Below are positions 1 through 9,594 of a stretch of DNA of 54,440 bases, piece after piece. The DNA lies in the NCBI GenBank assembly GCA_029262315.1, contig JAJCZP010000116.1, positions 1 through 54,440 of the forward strand. The letters are read 5' to 3'. Within the stretch, counting starts at the first letter, position 1, and each line of letters starts with the position of its first letter. The DNA comes from Deltaproteobacteria bacterium (GTDB lineage Bacteria; Desulfobacterota; Binatia; UTPRO1). Below the pieces are notes generated by a model. That model did not search any database and was not told the origin of the DNA. It saw only the letters and a list, made by a program, of their open reading frames with translations. The position numbers and the translations under genes are program-made.

Positions 1-9
1 CGCGGCGAA

Positions 10-38
10 GGGGTGCGCTTGCTGAGCAAGCGCACCCC
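10..38 (-). terminator. Strong hairpin, likely transcription terminator
   Basis: Perfect inverted repeat: a 13-bp arm at 10-22 and its complement at 26-38, separated by a 3-nt loop. It lies 33 bases beyond the stop codon of the minus-strand NTF2-like gene, so it probably ends that two-gene operon. There is no clear T-run on either side, so termination efficiency is inferred from stem strength only, and it could act in both directions. Confidence 0.7.
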
Positions 39-70
39 ATCTGCGTTGTGCGATCCGGATCGCGGCGCGA

Positions 71-565
71 CTAAGCGGCACCGGGATCGGGCGGGAGCTC
101 GACCGCGTCGCTTCCTGCCCAACCATCCTCGAGTGGTACGAGGTAGCGCATCTTGAGGGTGCGTAGCGTGAACTTCCAGCCCGCCGGCGTCCGCACGTAC
201 CGATCCTCGTACCAGCCGGAGCCGACCATACTCTTTCCCTCCACCGCGGCGCGGAGATCGAGGTAGCAGGTGCCTGTGGCCGTATCGCCATCGATCTCGA
301 TCACGTGGCTGTGGACGAAGGGATGGAACTGCGCCGCGCCGAGCATGCGCTCGTAGGTCTCCAGAAGGTCCTTGCGGCCAACGATGGGCGGGCGGTCCCC
401 CGTATCCATGATGCCGTCCTCGGTGAAAAGATCGACGGCGCCCGAAATGTCGAGTTGCCAGACGAAGTGCGCGTAGCGATGGGCGAGCTCGCGAATCGCC
501 TCGAGGTCCGCAAGGCGGCGTACCGTACGATGCAGCTCGGCCAGATCGGTCGTCGGGTCACTCAT
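71..565 (-). CDS. SnoaL/NTF2-like family protein
   Basis: Protein of 164 residues with the cone-shaped alpha+beta NTF2-like fold pattern: an N-terminal helical stretch (LADLEAIRELAHRYAHF) followed by a D-x-F-T-E-D-G turn and a curved sheet ending in GWKF. Such small proteins act as hydratases, isomerases or dehydratases in polyketide, steroid and aromatic catabolism; the substrate cannot be told here. Its ATG overlaps the end of the upstream CoA-transferase gene by 8 bp (ATGAGTGA), with a GGAG Shine-Dalgarno inside the upstream coding end, so the two are translationally coupled. A second, unrelated-looking member of the superfamily lies at 53177-53629. Family call is firm, function is not. 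Confidence 0.85.
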   Translation of the reverse strand: MSDPTTDLAELHRTVRRLADLEAIRELAHRYAHFVWQLDISGAVDLFTEDGIMDTGDRPPIVGRKDLLETYERMLGAAQFHPFVHSHVIEIDGDTATGTCYLDLRAAVEGKSMVGSGWYEDRYVRTPAGWKFTLRTLKMRYLVPLEDGWAGSDAVELPPDPGAA

Positions 566-3230
566 TGCTGGTCTCCTCTCGTTCGGTCAGGGGTGTCTCG
601 ATGGCACCCGCGGACACCGCGGCATCGATTTCTGCCGTGGACATGCCCAGGAGTTGGCCGAAGACATAGGCGTTGTCCTCGCCGACACGGGCCCCGGTGC
701 GCCCCGAGCATCCCGGCGTGCCGGTGAGGCCGAGGGGGACCCCAGTCGCCATGACCGTGCCTTTGGCGAGGTGGGGGAGTTCTTCGAAGAGATGGCGTGC
801 GGCGAGATGCGGATCGCGTTGCATCAAATCCTCGACATGCTGTACGGCGCCAGCGGCGATGCCGGCGCGTTGCAGCGTGTCCGCCGCCTCGTGAGCCGTC
901 CGGGATCGCGTCCATGTTTCGACGAGCTGATCGAGCGCCCTGACGTTGGCCAATCGCCCGCCGGCCGTCCGAAAGCGTGTCTCGCGTGCCCATGCCGTAT
1001 CGACGATCGTGGCGAAGCGCGCCCAGTCGGCGTCAGTGTGGATGGCGATTGCGCACCACTCGTCGTCACCAGCCGCGCGGTAGCAGCCGTGGGGTGCGGC
1101 ATCGAGGGCGCCGTTCGCGACTTTGGCGGGGGTCCCGCCGTTGGCGAGATGCTCCACGAACGCGGGGCCGAGCACCGCGCACGTGGCTTCGTATTGCGAC
1201 AAGTTGATGTACTGCCCCTCGCCAGTCGCGCGGCGGTGGCGGAGAGCACACAGGACGCCGAACAGTCCATGCAGCGCGCTGACGACGTCGGGGTAGGCGT
1301 ACTGCGTAGTGGTCGCGTCGCGGTCGGAAAAGCCCGAGAGTCTCGCCAGGCCGGAGAGCGCCTCGATGTTTGGTCCCCAGGTGACGTAGCGCGCGCAGGG
1401 CCCGCTGTCGCCGAAGCCGGATGTGCTCAGCATGATGAGATCGGGACGCACCTGGCGAAGCGTCTCGTAACCGAGACCGAGCTTCTCCATGACGCCGGAT
1501 GTTTGGTTCTCGACGACGATGTCGGCGATGCCGACGAGCCGCTTGGCGATTTCAATCGCGCCTGCATTGGTGAGATCGAGCGCGATGAACTGCTTGCCGG
1601 CGTTCCAATCAGTGAACCAGGGTGAGAGTTCGGGCTGGGTGCCGAGCTCGGGCGCGCGTGGAGGGACGTAGAGCCGTACCACGTCGGGGCGGGCGTGCGA
1701 CTCGACGCGAATGACCTCGGCCCCGGCAAACGCCATGAACCGTCCCACCCACGGCCCCGCCATCGCCGACGTGAACTCGACGACGCGTAGATGTTGGAGT
1801 GCTCGCGGGTTTCCGTGGGCGCGGTGGGCAGGGGGAATCGCGGCATCGTCGGTCGTGGTGCTGGTCCGGGTGCCGCGAGGCGCGGGTGTTTCCGTCGCGG
1901 ACGACGCGCGCCGGCCGGTGCCGTCCGCTGCCGCATCCACGGGCGGACTCGTGCTGGCCGCGTGCGCCCGGCGCAAGGGCCCGAGGATCACGTCGTCGTG
2001 TTCTCCGACGCTGGGTGCGGCTCGCGCGATCCGCCAGGGCGTCCGGGCGTGGCGATAGGGGGCGCCAGGCATCCGAAGCGAATCGTACTCGGGATGTGAA
2101 ATGTCCACGAAGAACCGCCGGGCCTCCAGCTGCGGATCGCGCACGACATCATCGATGTCGCTCACCGGGGTGAAGGCGATGTGGCGTCGCTGGCCTTCGT
2201 GGTACATCTCCTGCACCGTGAAGCGCTCGGCAAGATCACCGATGTAGACGTCGAGAAGCTCGCGGTACGGGATGCGATTCGACGACGGCCCCTCGAACAT
2301 GGGATCGAGGACCTCTTCGATGCCGGTTTCCTCGCGGATCCATTCCGCGAGTGCTTTCCAGTGCAGCGGTCGGTTGACCATGAGGTAGACGAGGCCGTCC
2401 TTGCACCGATACGCCCCCGATGGGACCGAGGCGAAGAGGCCGGGGCCCGAGCGTCGCGCGATCATCCCGTCGTCGAGCCACTTGCCAATGCCGCAGATGT
2501 GCGTCGTCGAGACGACGGCATCCTGGATCGAGAGGTCGACGTGCTGCCCCTCTCCGGTGCGCGCCGCGTGGTGGAGCGCGATCATGCTCGCAACCGCGGC
2601 GTAGGTGGACGCCATGACGTGCGTTTGCGAGCCGGCCAGCCGAACGGGCGGATCATTCGCGTAGCCGGTGACGTGCATGGCGCCGCCGAGCGCGCTCGCG
2701 ATCAGATCGGACGACGTCCAATCCCGCCGAGGGCCGTCCTGGCCGAAGCCGGTGATTGAGGTCATCACCAGCCCCGAGTTTGCGCGTGCGAGCGTGGTGT
2801 ACCCGAGTCCGATCCCGTCCAGTTCGCCGGGTCGTGTGGTTTCGATCAGGAGATCCGCGTCTGCGACGAGCGCGGCGAACAGCTTCCGGTCGTCGCTCTT
2901 GTCGAGATCGAGCACCACGCCACGCTTGTTCGTGTTCATGTAGAGGAAGAACGCCCCGTGCCTGACTCCGGCCCTGCCGTTGATGAACGGTGGCAAACCT
3001 CGCGTCGGGTCTCCGCCAGGGCGCTCCACTTTGATGACGTCCGCTCCCATGTCGCCGAGGAGCTTGCCGCAGTACACGCCCGACGCATCCGCCAGCTCGA
3101 CGACCCGGATCCCTGCGAGAGCCGAGCCGCCCGTGCCGTGGTCGCGACCCTGATCACGGCGTTGCCGCCGTTCCCTCTCAGGGACGCCGTTCGGTGTGGG
3201 AGCGGAGTCGCGTGGGTCGACCGTCGCCAT
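558..3230 (-). CDS. Tandem-fused family III CoA-transferase (CaiB/BaiF type)
   Basis: Protein of 890 residues, about twice the usual 400. Residues ~37-415 and ~478-880 are each a complete CaiB/BaiF CoA-transferase domain, joined by a Ser/Thr/Pro/Ala-rich linker. Each starts with the family's LxxLRVVEF/LAGIRVVEL strand and Rossmann-like region. Family III enzymes move CoA between acids through an Asp-bound anhydride. In domain 1 the Asp is present (SSDLIASALGG, D175). In domain 2 the aligned segment reads WGPNIEALSGL, with Gly in that place, so only one half seems catalytically complete. As these enzymes work as interlaced dimers, the fusion may be a single-chain pseudo-heterodimer. It probably activates a carboxylic acid for the neighbouring catabolic enzymes. 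Confidence 0.9.
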   Translation of the reverse strand: MATVDPRDSAPTPNGVPERERRQRRDQGRDHGTGGSALAGIRVVELADASGVYCGKLLGDMGADVIKVERPGGDPTRGLPPFINGRAGVRHGAFFLYMNTNKRGVVLDLDKSDDRKLFAALVADADLLIETTRPGELDGIGLGYTTLARANSGLVMTSITGFGQDGPRRDWTSSDLIASALGGAMHVTGYANDPPVRLAGSQTHVMASTYAAVASMIALHHAARTGEGQHVDLSIQDAVVSTTHICGIGKWLDDGMIARRSGPGLFASVPSGAYRCKDGLVYLMVNRPLHWKALAEWIREETGIEEVLDPMFEGPSSNRIPYRELLDVYIGDLAERFTVQEMYHEGQRRHIAFTPVSDIDDVVRDPQLEARRFFVDISHPEYDSLRMPGAPYRHARTPWRIARAAPSVGEHDDVILGPLRRAHAASTSPPVDAAADGTGRRASSATETPAPRGTRTSTTTDDAAIPPAHRAHGNPRALQHLRVVEFTSAMAGPWVGRFMAFAGAEVIRVESHARPDVVRLYVPPRAPELGTQPELSPWFTDWNAGKQFIALDLTNAGAIEIAKRLVGIADIVVENQTSGVMEKLGLGYETLRQVRPDLIMLSTSGFGDSGPCARYVTWGPNIEALSGLARLSGFSDRDATTTQYAYPDVVSALHGLFGVLCALRHRRATGEGQYINLSQYEATCAVLGPAFVEHLANGGTPAKVANGALDAAPHGCYRAAGDDEWCAIAIHTDADWARFATIVDTAWARETRFRTAGGRLANVRALDQLVETWTRSRTAHEAADTLQRAGIAAGAVQHVEDLMQRDPHLAARHLFEELPHLAKGTVMATGVPLGLTGTPGCSGRTGARVGEDNAYVFGQLLGMSTAEIDAAVSAGAIETPLTEREETSNE

Positions 3231-3440
3231 CGGTCCGCGTGTACGTCACCCGTTCGGTCCTGTCGACGGTGCTGCGTGCGCAAAGCCGGTGGCAGCGCGT
3301 TCGGGACGGTGGGCACGGCGCGGCCGGGGCAGTATCGGCGCGGCTCAGGCGTCGATTTTCTCGGCCCTACCCCCCGCGTTGCCACGCCACCATGGATGCA
3401 ATATTCACAAGCCCGGAGACATCGGAGGTACGAATCGGCC

Positions 3441-5156
3441 ATGACGACCGCGCCAACACCCACACGCTGGGATCACACAGTCGATCTGCTGATCGTCGGC
3501 TCCGGCGCCGGCGGCATGACGGCCGCGCTTTGTGCCCGCGACCGCGGTGGTGATCCGCTCATCATCGAAAAAACCAATCAGTATGGCGGCTCGTCGGCGA
3601 TGTCGGGCGGCTCGCTCTGGATCCCCAACAATTATCTGATGGCGGCGGCGGGCGTCGAGGATTCGTCCGACGATGCGCTCGCGTACCTGCGCGCGCTCAC
3701 CCACGGTACCGTGCCCGACGAAAAGCTGACCCTCTACGTCGAGGAAGCGCCGCGGATGCTCAAGTACATGGCCGACCATTCGCGCCTGCGCATGCAGTCG
3801 ATGTTGACCTACACCGACTACTATCCGGAGGCGCCGGGTGGAAAGCCCGGTGGCCGCTCGGTCGAGCCCGAGCATTTCGACGCGCGTCTCCTCGGTGACG
3901 AGTTCGCGCGGATGCGCGAGCCGGCTGTGCAGGAGCTCGTCATGGGCCGGGTTTCGATGACGGCGACCGAAGCGCATCACCTGCTGGCACGCCACCCGGG
4001 CTGGGTGAAATTGACGACGCGGATCATGAGTCGCTACTGGCTGGACGTCGGTGGCCGTGCGAAGTCGAAGCGCGACCGCTGTCTCTCACTCGGCAACGCG
4101 CTCGTCGGCATGCTGCGACGCTCGTTGATGGATCGCGACGTACCAGTGTGGCTGGAGACGCCTGCGCGCGAGACGGTGGTCGAGGACGGCAAGGTCGTTG
4201 GCATGGTGGTCGAACGCGCCGGAGCGACCGTGCGCATTCGGGCGAAGAAGGGCGTGTTGTTCGCAGCGGGTGGTTTCGAGAGCAACGACGAGATGCGGAA
4301 GCGCTATCTGCCCGGCCCCACCAAAGCCGAGTGGACGACGGCCAACCCTGGCAATACCGGCGACATCATTCAGATGGGCATGGATCTGGGTGCTGGTGTC
4401 GATCTCATGGACGATGCCTGGTGGGGGCCGACCACCGTCGTGCCCGGCGAGAGCCGTGCGCGTATGTTGGTCATCGAGAAGGGGCTTCCCGGTTCCATCT
4501 TCGTCAACAAACGCGGTGCGCGTTTCTTGAACGAGGCGTCGCCCTACAACGACATCTGCAAAGCGATGTACGCCAACGACACGCCCGAGTCGCCGTGCGT
4601 TCCCGCGTATATGATCTTCGATACGAACTATCGGAAGAAATATCCCTGCGGGCCGTTCCTGCCGGGTGCGCAGCAGCCCGATTGGGCGTTGCCGAAGGCG
4701 CTGAAAGACTCTGGCTACCTCAAGAAGTCTGATACCCTCGCGGGGCTCGCAGGTCAGCTCGGTGTCGATCCGGCCGGGCTCGAGGCGTCGGTCGCGCAGA
4801 TGAACGAGTACGCGCGGAACGGGAAGGACCCCGACTTTCATCGTGGCGAGAGCCTGTTCGATCGCTACTACGGTGACGAGAAGGTCACGCCGAACCCGTG
4901 CCTGGCGCCACTCACGACGCCGCCTTACTACGGCATTGTCGTGTACGCCGGCGATCTCGGGACGAAAGGTGGTCTCAAGACCGACGCTGCGGCGCGCGTG
5001 CTGAAGGAGTCGGGCGAGCCCGTTCCGGGGCTCTACGCCATCGGAAACTGCTCCGCTTCGATGATGGGGCCGACCTATCCCGGTGCCGGTGGTACGATCG
5101 GTCCCGCGATGACGTACGGCTATCTGGTCGCGCGCGCGCTCACGAACGGCGGATAG
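3441..5156 (+). CDS. FAD-dependent oxidoreductase, 3-ketosteroid delta1-dehydrogenase-like
   Basis: Flavoprotein of 571 residues. The N-terminus holds the FAD dinucleotide motif GSGAGGMTAA. The C-terminus carries the KstD/fumarate-reductase-superfamily signature GLYAIGN...MGPTYPGAGGTIGPAM. In KstD enzymes the Tyr and last Gly of YPGAG (here Y546 and G550) assist keto-enol tautomerisation of the 3-ketosteroid, and both are present. The ATG at 3441 is chosen because GGAGG lies 11 nt upstream and the flavin motif follows promptly; the frame stays open far upstream but that part looks like antisense of the CoA-transferase gene. It is divergent from that gene. It likely desaturates a steroid or related ring ketone; the substrate is inferred from the motif only. 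Confidence 0.88.
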   Translation: MTTAPTPTRWDHTVDLLIVGSGAGGMTAALCARDRGGDPLIIEKTNQYGGSSAMSGGSLWIPNNYLMAAAGVEDSSDDALAYLRALTHGTVPDEKLTLYVEEAPRMLKYMADHSRLRMQSMLTYTDYYPEAPGGKPGGRSVEPEHFDARLLGDEFARMREPAVQELVMGRVSMTATEAHHLLARHPGWVKLTTRIMSRYWLDVGGRAKSKRDRCLSLGNALVGMLRRSLMDRDVPVWLETPARETVVEDGKVVGMVVERAGATVRIRAKKGVLFAAGGFESNDEMRKRYLPGPTKAEWTTANPGNTGDIIQMGMDLGAGVDLMDDAWWGPTTVVPGESRARMLVIEKGLPGSIFVNKRGARFLNEASPYNDICKAMYANDTPESPCVPAYMIFDTNYRKKYPCGPFLPGAQQPDWALPKALKDSGYLKKSDTLAGLAGQLGVDPAGLEASVAQMNEYARNGKDPDFHRGESLFDRYYGDEKVTPNPCLAPLTTPPYYGIVVYAGDLGTKGGLKTDAAARVLKESGEPVPGLYAIGNCSASMMGPTYPGAGGTIGPAMTYGYLVARALTNGG

Positions 5157-5216
5157 CTCGGGCTGAGGCGGCTTCGGCTCGCGCCGCGTGGCGTGGTCCC
5201 GAACCCGCCTCGTCGA

Positions 5217-6368
5217 CTACGTGGCGTCTGCGTGTTTGCCCGCGGGCGTGGAGCCGATCGCCAAGGCGCCCCATGGCGGTAAGGCCTGCCCGTCGGCGAT
5301 GGCCGCGGCGACGAGGGCGCCGATGCGCACGCTGAGCGCGACGCCATGCCCGGCGTAGGCTCCGGTGAGGATCATGCGCTCGGTCTCCGGATGGTGAGCG
5401 ATCAGAGGCTCCGCGTCTGCGCGAAAGGCGACCGGCCCGCCCCAGCGGTGCGTGATTTCGACGCGGGCGAGCCGCGGATGGAAGCGGCGGACCCGAGCCT
5501 CGAGCCGTGCGAGCGCCTGCGCCGCGTCGCCCTGGTCGACGGCGATTCTGCACGGGTCGTTGTCGGGATCGAAGGTCAGTCCCGCGCCGAGGACGAGCCG
5601 TCCGTCCGCAAGAGTTCGCCCCCACAGATAGGGTGTGTCCGCGGTGTAGAATGGACGGCCATCGGCGAGCCCAAGCTCATCTATGGTCGTGTCAGAGAGC
5701 GGCGCCGTGCACAGAGCGAAGGTGAGAGCGGCACGGACGGCGCACGGGATCGGGTGGACCGTTGGCGTGTAGGCGTTCAGGGCGAGCACCACGTACTCGG
5801 CGGTGACCACTCGACCGGAGACCTGAAGCCTGTTCGGTGCACCTGGTTCGAGCGTGGTGACGGCCTGATGCTCATGGATCGTGGCTCCGGCCGCGACAGC
5901 TGCATGCGCGAGTCCCTGCAGGAGCGCGCACGGGTCGACGGTGCCGCCGGGGACCATGCCTTGGCGGACGAGATACGAGCCGTCCTCGCGCCAGGCCCAT
6001 GTGCCGTGCGGGTGGGCGGTGACGTGTGCGAGCTCGCGGCAGCCTCGTAGACGAAGATCGCACGCGATACCGACGTCGGAGACGAGTCGTCCGAGAAACG
6101 GAAGGCAGTCCTCGACGCCGTCGCGTACTCCCGCTGCGGTGTCCTCGAGCGCGAGTCCCCCAGTGCGCCCGCTTGCGCCGTTGCCGATCGCTGCGGCGTC
6201 GATCACGGCGACGTCCATCCCGCGTTGGGCCAGATGGTACGCGGTGGAGAGTCCCGTCAGCCCGGCGCCGACGATGATGGCAGACTGATGATGGGGAGGC
6301 TCGCTGGTGGTCAGGAAGGGCGGCGCGAGCCAGGGAGCGTCTCCCCACGTGACGATGGGCCGGTGCAT
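5217..6368 (-). CDS. FAD-dependent oxidoreductase, DAO family (amine/amino-acid oxidase-like)
   Basis: Protein of 383 residues with the glycine-rich FAD motif IIVGAGLTGLSTAYHLAQRG near residue 31, an acidic residue after the second strand, a GRTGG flavin-contacting segment, and a C-terminal GAYAGHGVALSV region typical of DadA/PuuB/glycine-oxidase-like DAO enzymes. These oxidise amine or imino substrates to release ammonia and peroxide or pass electrons on. Convergent with the KstD-like gene, with only 60 bp between stops. Divergent from the RND transporter gene. The precise substrate cannot be read from sequence. No strong ribosome binding site precedes the ATG, so the start is moderately sure. 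Confidence 0.85.
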   Translation of the reverse strand: MHRPIVTWGDAPWLAPPFLTTSEPPHHQSAIIVGAGLTGLSTAYHLAQRGMDVAVIDAAAIGNGASGRTGGLALEDTAAGVRDGVEDCLPFLGRLVSDVGIACDLRLRGCRELAHVTAHPHGTWAWREDGSYLVRQGMVPGGTVDPCALLQGLAHAAVAAGATIHEHQAVTTLEPGAPNRLQVSGRVVTAEYVVLALNAYTPTVHPIPCAVRAALTFALCTAPLSDTTIDELGLADGRPFYTADTPYLWGRTLADGRLVLGAGLTFDPDNDPCRIAVDQGDAAQALARLEARVRRFHPRLARVEITHRWGGPVAFRADAEPLIAHHPETERMILTGAYAGHGVALSVRIGALVAAAIADGQALPPWGALAIGSTPAGKHADAT

Positions 6369-6420
6369 CGCCTGCGATATCTATCATGCGCGTAGGGCTT
6401 CGTGGCGGCAGGGGCTTGTT

Positions 6421-6432
6421 GACCGCGCGGTC
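6421..6432. promoter_or_regulatory. 12-bp palindrome GACCGCGCGGTC, candidate TetR-type operator
   Basis: Perfect palindrome in the short region between the divergent DAO-type gene and the RND transporter. The GACCGnnCGGTC form is common among TetR-family operators. A TTGACC hexamer overlaps its left edge (6419-6424) and could be a -35 box. Assignment is by form and position only. Confidence 0.35.
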
Positions 6433-6444
6433 TCGTTCGTCTAC

Positions 6445-9400
6445 GTGTTTGTACGCTCGACCGCGTCGGTTCAGAGCGCCTACTTCGCATTATCCGAGAG
6501 ACCTCTGGAACGATCGCGATCAGCTTGGACAGCTGCATTCTGGACGAGGCCCACGCAGTGGATCGTGCTTGGGCTCGTGGGCGCGCTGACGCTCTGTGCC
6601 GCCCCGGGTGCGGTGCGCGTTCTGAATCAGCCGCAGAAGAACATTCTCGACAGTAGCCTCCCCCCGAATCGGTTGGTCGATGGCATCGAGTACGCCGCCG
6701 AGTTGATCCCGGAGGACGCGGCGACGATCGTCGTGGTCGTGGAGGCCCGCACCGGCGACCTGCTGACGCCGACGCATCGGCGGGCTCTCCGCGAGTTGGT
6801 CGTGGCGCTGAACGCGTTGCCGTTCGTGGATGCGGCGCGGACGCAGGGGCTTGCGAGCTTTGCTCTCGTTCGCGATCGGGAGGGTACCTATCGCGTCGAT
6901 ACCCACCCGCTTGCAGAGGATGCCGTGGCCGATCTCGCCGCATGGAAGCGGGACGTTGGGGAGAGCTACGCGTTTGGGCGGTTGATCTCGAAAGACTGGA
7001 AAGCGGCGCCCATCGTGCTCCATCTGATCGAGCCGTTCGAGGAGATCGCCGCCGCGGATGCTGTCCGCGCGCTCGCGGCGCGTTTCAGTTCCGACACCCT
7101 CGAGGTAGGAACGACCGGCCCGCGGGTGCTCGACGCGGAGATTTCGGTGTTGGTCAAAGAGCAGATTCGCGTGCTTTTCCCGCTGGCTCTAGCTGGTGTT
7201 TTCGGTTTCTTCGGTTTGCTCCTCGGCAGTACGCTCGGGGGTGTCATCTGCCTGCTCCCGATTCTCACGGCTATCCTGTGGACCTGCGGGATCCTCGACC
7301 TCTTCGGGTATCGCTTCAACGTCGTGACCTCGACGACGCCGGTGTTCATCGTGGCACTCGGCTCGTATCCGTTTCACATTCTCTGTCGCTTCCGCGACGC
7401 CGCTCGTGAGCATCCGGAGGACCACGTGGCGCGAGTACGGCGATCTCTGTCCGTGCGACCAGCGATCGCCATGGCTGCCGCGACTTCGATCGGTGGTTTC
7501 GCGACTCTCGGTGTGTTCGCGATCGACGCCGTGCGCGAGATGTCCGTGTGCATCCCGGTCGGTGTGATTGCGCTCACCATGGCAACGCTGATGATCGTCC
7601 CCGCGATGGAGCTGCTCTTCGGCGCCGGTCGGTTGCTTCCGAACGACGGTCTATGGGTCCGGCTCACCACCCGCCTGTCCGACGCCATCGTTCGATTCTC
7701 GGAGGTGCACGCCGGGATGGTGGTCCGCGTGATGCTGCTGTCGATTCCGCTGCTCGCTGCGTGGATCGTCCTGACGGTGGAGGTCGGCACCGAGCCGATC
7801 GACTATCTTCTGCCCGAGAACCGCGTTCGGATAGCGCACGATACGATGGGCCGCCACTTTGCGGCCGCTGACGGGATGCCGTTCGTCGTCGTGTTTCCGG
7901 ACGATGGCGCGTTGCTCGACCCGCACGTCCAGGAGCAATTGGCCAAGCTCGACACGGCGCTCGCCGCGACGCCACGGGTGAGTCGCGTCGATTCGCTGTC
8001 GACGATCCTCCGCATGACGCGTGAGGAGTTCGGGCGTCCCGGCACGGTGCCGACGGATCCGAAGATCATCCGCTCCGAGATCGGGATGTATCGGCGCCAA
8101 GATCGCGCCGGGTACTTTCAGAACGTGTCGCATCCCGATCTCCGTGCGACGCGCTTCTTTCTCATGACCGACGCCAGCGACTCGAACCGCGCGCTCGAGG
8201 CACTCATCGAGGATGTGCGGGCGCACGTGACCTCGATCATGCCGGAGGCCGAGGTGTTTCCGGTGGGTGCACGCACGCGGTGGGTCGCACAGCACTCGTA
8301 CATCGTGCCCGGTAAGATGAAGAACATGGCGCTGGCCGTCCTGGTGGCTTTCGTCGTATGCGGCCTCTGTGGGTACTATTTGCGCGGGCGGCGCGGGACG
8401 TTCGCCTTCGCGACGATCTGTGTCGTGCCCCCAATCGTTTTGACGCTTGTCACGTTCGCCCTGTTCCCGATCTTCGGGTTTCGTATCGAGCTCGCGAACT
8501 TGGTAATCAGTTCGCTCGTCCTTGGGGTCTGTCCCGATTTCGCCATTCACGTCGCGCTTCGTCGGGAGAGCGCTCCGGTCATCATGGGGGACGCGCTGTC
8601 GAACGCGGTGGGGTTCGCGGTGATTCCGCTGTTTTCCAAGGTCGCACCGGTGGCCGTATTCGGTGGCATCGTTACCGTCACCATGGTCTTTGCGCCGATC
8701 CTGACGCTGCTCTGGGTTTCGGCGCGATTGACTCGCGCGAGTGCTGACGAGCGGCGATTGTTCGCGCCGCGGCGACCTCTGGCGAACGCGGCGCTCGTGG
8801 TCTTTGCTCTCGGCGGTCTCCTCATTGCACCCGGGCTCACGCGTGCGGAGTCGAATGACGACCCCACGGCGCGCGAAGCGTCTTGGGAGATCGCCGTTCC
8901 CGCCGCACCGTCCGTCGAGAGCTTTCTCGAACTCGTTGCTCACGAGGCCTCGGTCGAGACACCGATGCGTGCCGACATCGTGCTCGAGACCAGCATCTTC
9001 GGACGAACGTCCCGTGACCAGGCGATTCGCTGCTATCGGCCGGGTCCGCGCGTGCAGACGTATACGGAGCTGCGCGATGACGGGTCCAAGATGCTCGAAC
9101 TCGGCGCCGACGCGGCCGATCGCTATTACGATCCCGCTATAGGGAACGTCCCGTTCGAGTTCACTCACGACCAGAATTTCGCGGGAACCGACTTTACGAA
9201 GGAAGATCTCGAGCAGTTCTTCGTGGCCGATTTCGACGCGACATTGCTCCGTCGTGATACGACGACGCTTACAGTTGAGCTCCGGCCGAAGAAGTCCACC
9301 AGCTATGAGCGGCGCGTGGAGACGTTCGACGCCGAGAAGCGCGTGCCCACACGGGTAGTGTTCTTCCGCGCCGGTCGTGAGGAGCCGATCAAGACGCTGG

Positions 9401-9594
9401 ACATCGAGGACTATGCACGTATCGGCGGGCGATGGCGCCCCGCGGTTCTTCGGATGCGCGATCATGAAGCGAACAGCGCGTCGGTGCTGCGCATGACGTG
9501 GACCGTGGTCGAGAATATGCCAGGCCGGTTGTTCAATCCCGCTAGCATGCAGTCGCCCTCGGGGTTGACGTGGCCCGCCCCGTCCGATTCCTGA
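6445..9594 (+). CDS. MMPL-type RND transporter fused to a LolA-like domain
   Basis: Integral inner-membrane protein of about 1049 residues from the GTG at 6445. In-frame starts at 6307 and 6355 are possible but overlap the divergent gene. Two RND halves are visible: one TM helix, a periplasmic loop, then a cluster of helices, repeated (second half begins near VVRVMLLSIPLLAAWIVL). This matches MMPL/SSD exporters of hydrophobic molecules. After the last TM cluster (RRPLANAALVVFALGGLLIAPG) come ~250 residues resembling outer-membrane lipoprotein-sorting (LolA-like, incomplete beta-barrel) proteins, with the typical TSIFGRTSRDQAIRCYRPG and DIEDYARIGGRWRPAVLRM stretches. In other genomes these two are usually separate adjacent genes. 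The next gene, overlapping by 25 bp, encodes an outer-membrane barrel, so an envelope-spanning lipid or hydrophobic-compound pathway is likely. Confidence 0.85.
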   Translation: MFVRSTASVQSAYFALSERPLERSRSAWTAAFWTRPTQWIVLGLVGALTLCAAPGAVRVLNQPQKNILDSSLPPNRLVDGIEYAAELIPEDAATIVVVVEARTGDLLTPTHRRALRELVVALNALPFVDAARTQGLASFALVRDREGTYRVDTHPLAEDAVADLAAWKRDVGESYAFGRLISKDWKAAPIVLHLIEPFEEIAAADAVRALAARFSSDTLEVGTTGPRVLDAEISVLVKEQIRVLFPLALAGVFGFFGLLLGSTLGGVICLLPILTAILWTCGILDLFGYRFNVVTSTTPVFIVALGSYPFHILCRFRDAAREHPEDHVARVRRSLSVRPAIAMAAATSIGGFATLGVFAIDAVREMSVCIPVGVIALTMATLMIVPAMELLFGAGRLLPNDGLWVRLTTRLSDAIVRFSEVHAGMVVRVMLLSIPLLAAWIVLTVEVGTEPIDYLLPENRVRIAHDTMGRHFAAADGMPFVVVFPDDGALLDPHVQEQLAKLDTALAATPRVSRVDSLSTILRMTREEFGRPGTVPTDPKIIRSEIGMYRRQDRAGYFQNVSHPDLRATRFFLMTDASDSNRALEALIEDVRAHVTSIMPEAEVFPVGARTRWVAQHSYIVPGKMKNMALAVLVAFVVCGLCGYYLRGRRGTFAFATICVVPPIVLTLVTFALFPIFGFRIELANLVISSLVLGVCPDFAIHVALRRESAPVIMGDALSNAVGFAVIPLFSKVAPVAVFGGIVTVTMVFAPILTLLWVSARLTRASADERRLFAPRRPLANAALVVFALGGLLIAPGLTRAESNDDPTAREASWEIAVPAAPSVESFLELVAHEASVETPMRADIVLETSIFGRTSRDQAIRCYRPGPRVQTYTELRDDGSKMLELGADAADRYYDPAIGNVPFEFTHDQNFAGTDFTKEDLEQFFVADFDATLLRRDTTTLTVELRPKKSTSYERRVETFDAEKRVPTRVVFFRAGREEPIKTLDIEDYARIGGRWRPAVLRMRDHEANSASVLRMTWTVVENMPGRLFNPASMQSPSGLTWPAPSDS

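Noticed and set aside
7651..9465. Long open frame of about 600 codons antisense to the RND transporter
   Set aside because: Arg/His/Asp-rich translation without motifs, fully within a well-supported gene; a GC-rich shadow frame.
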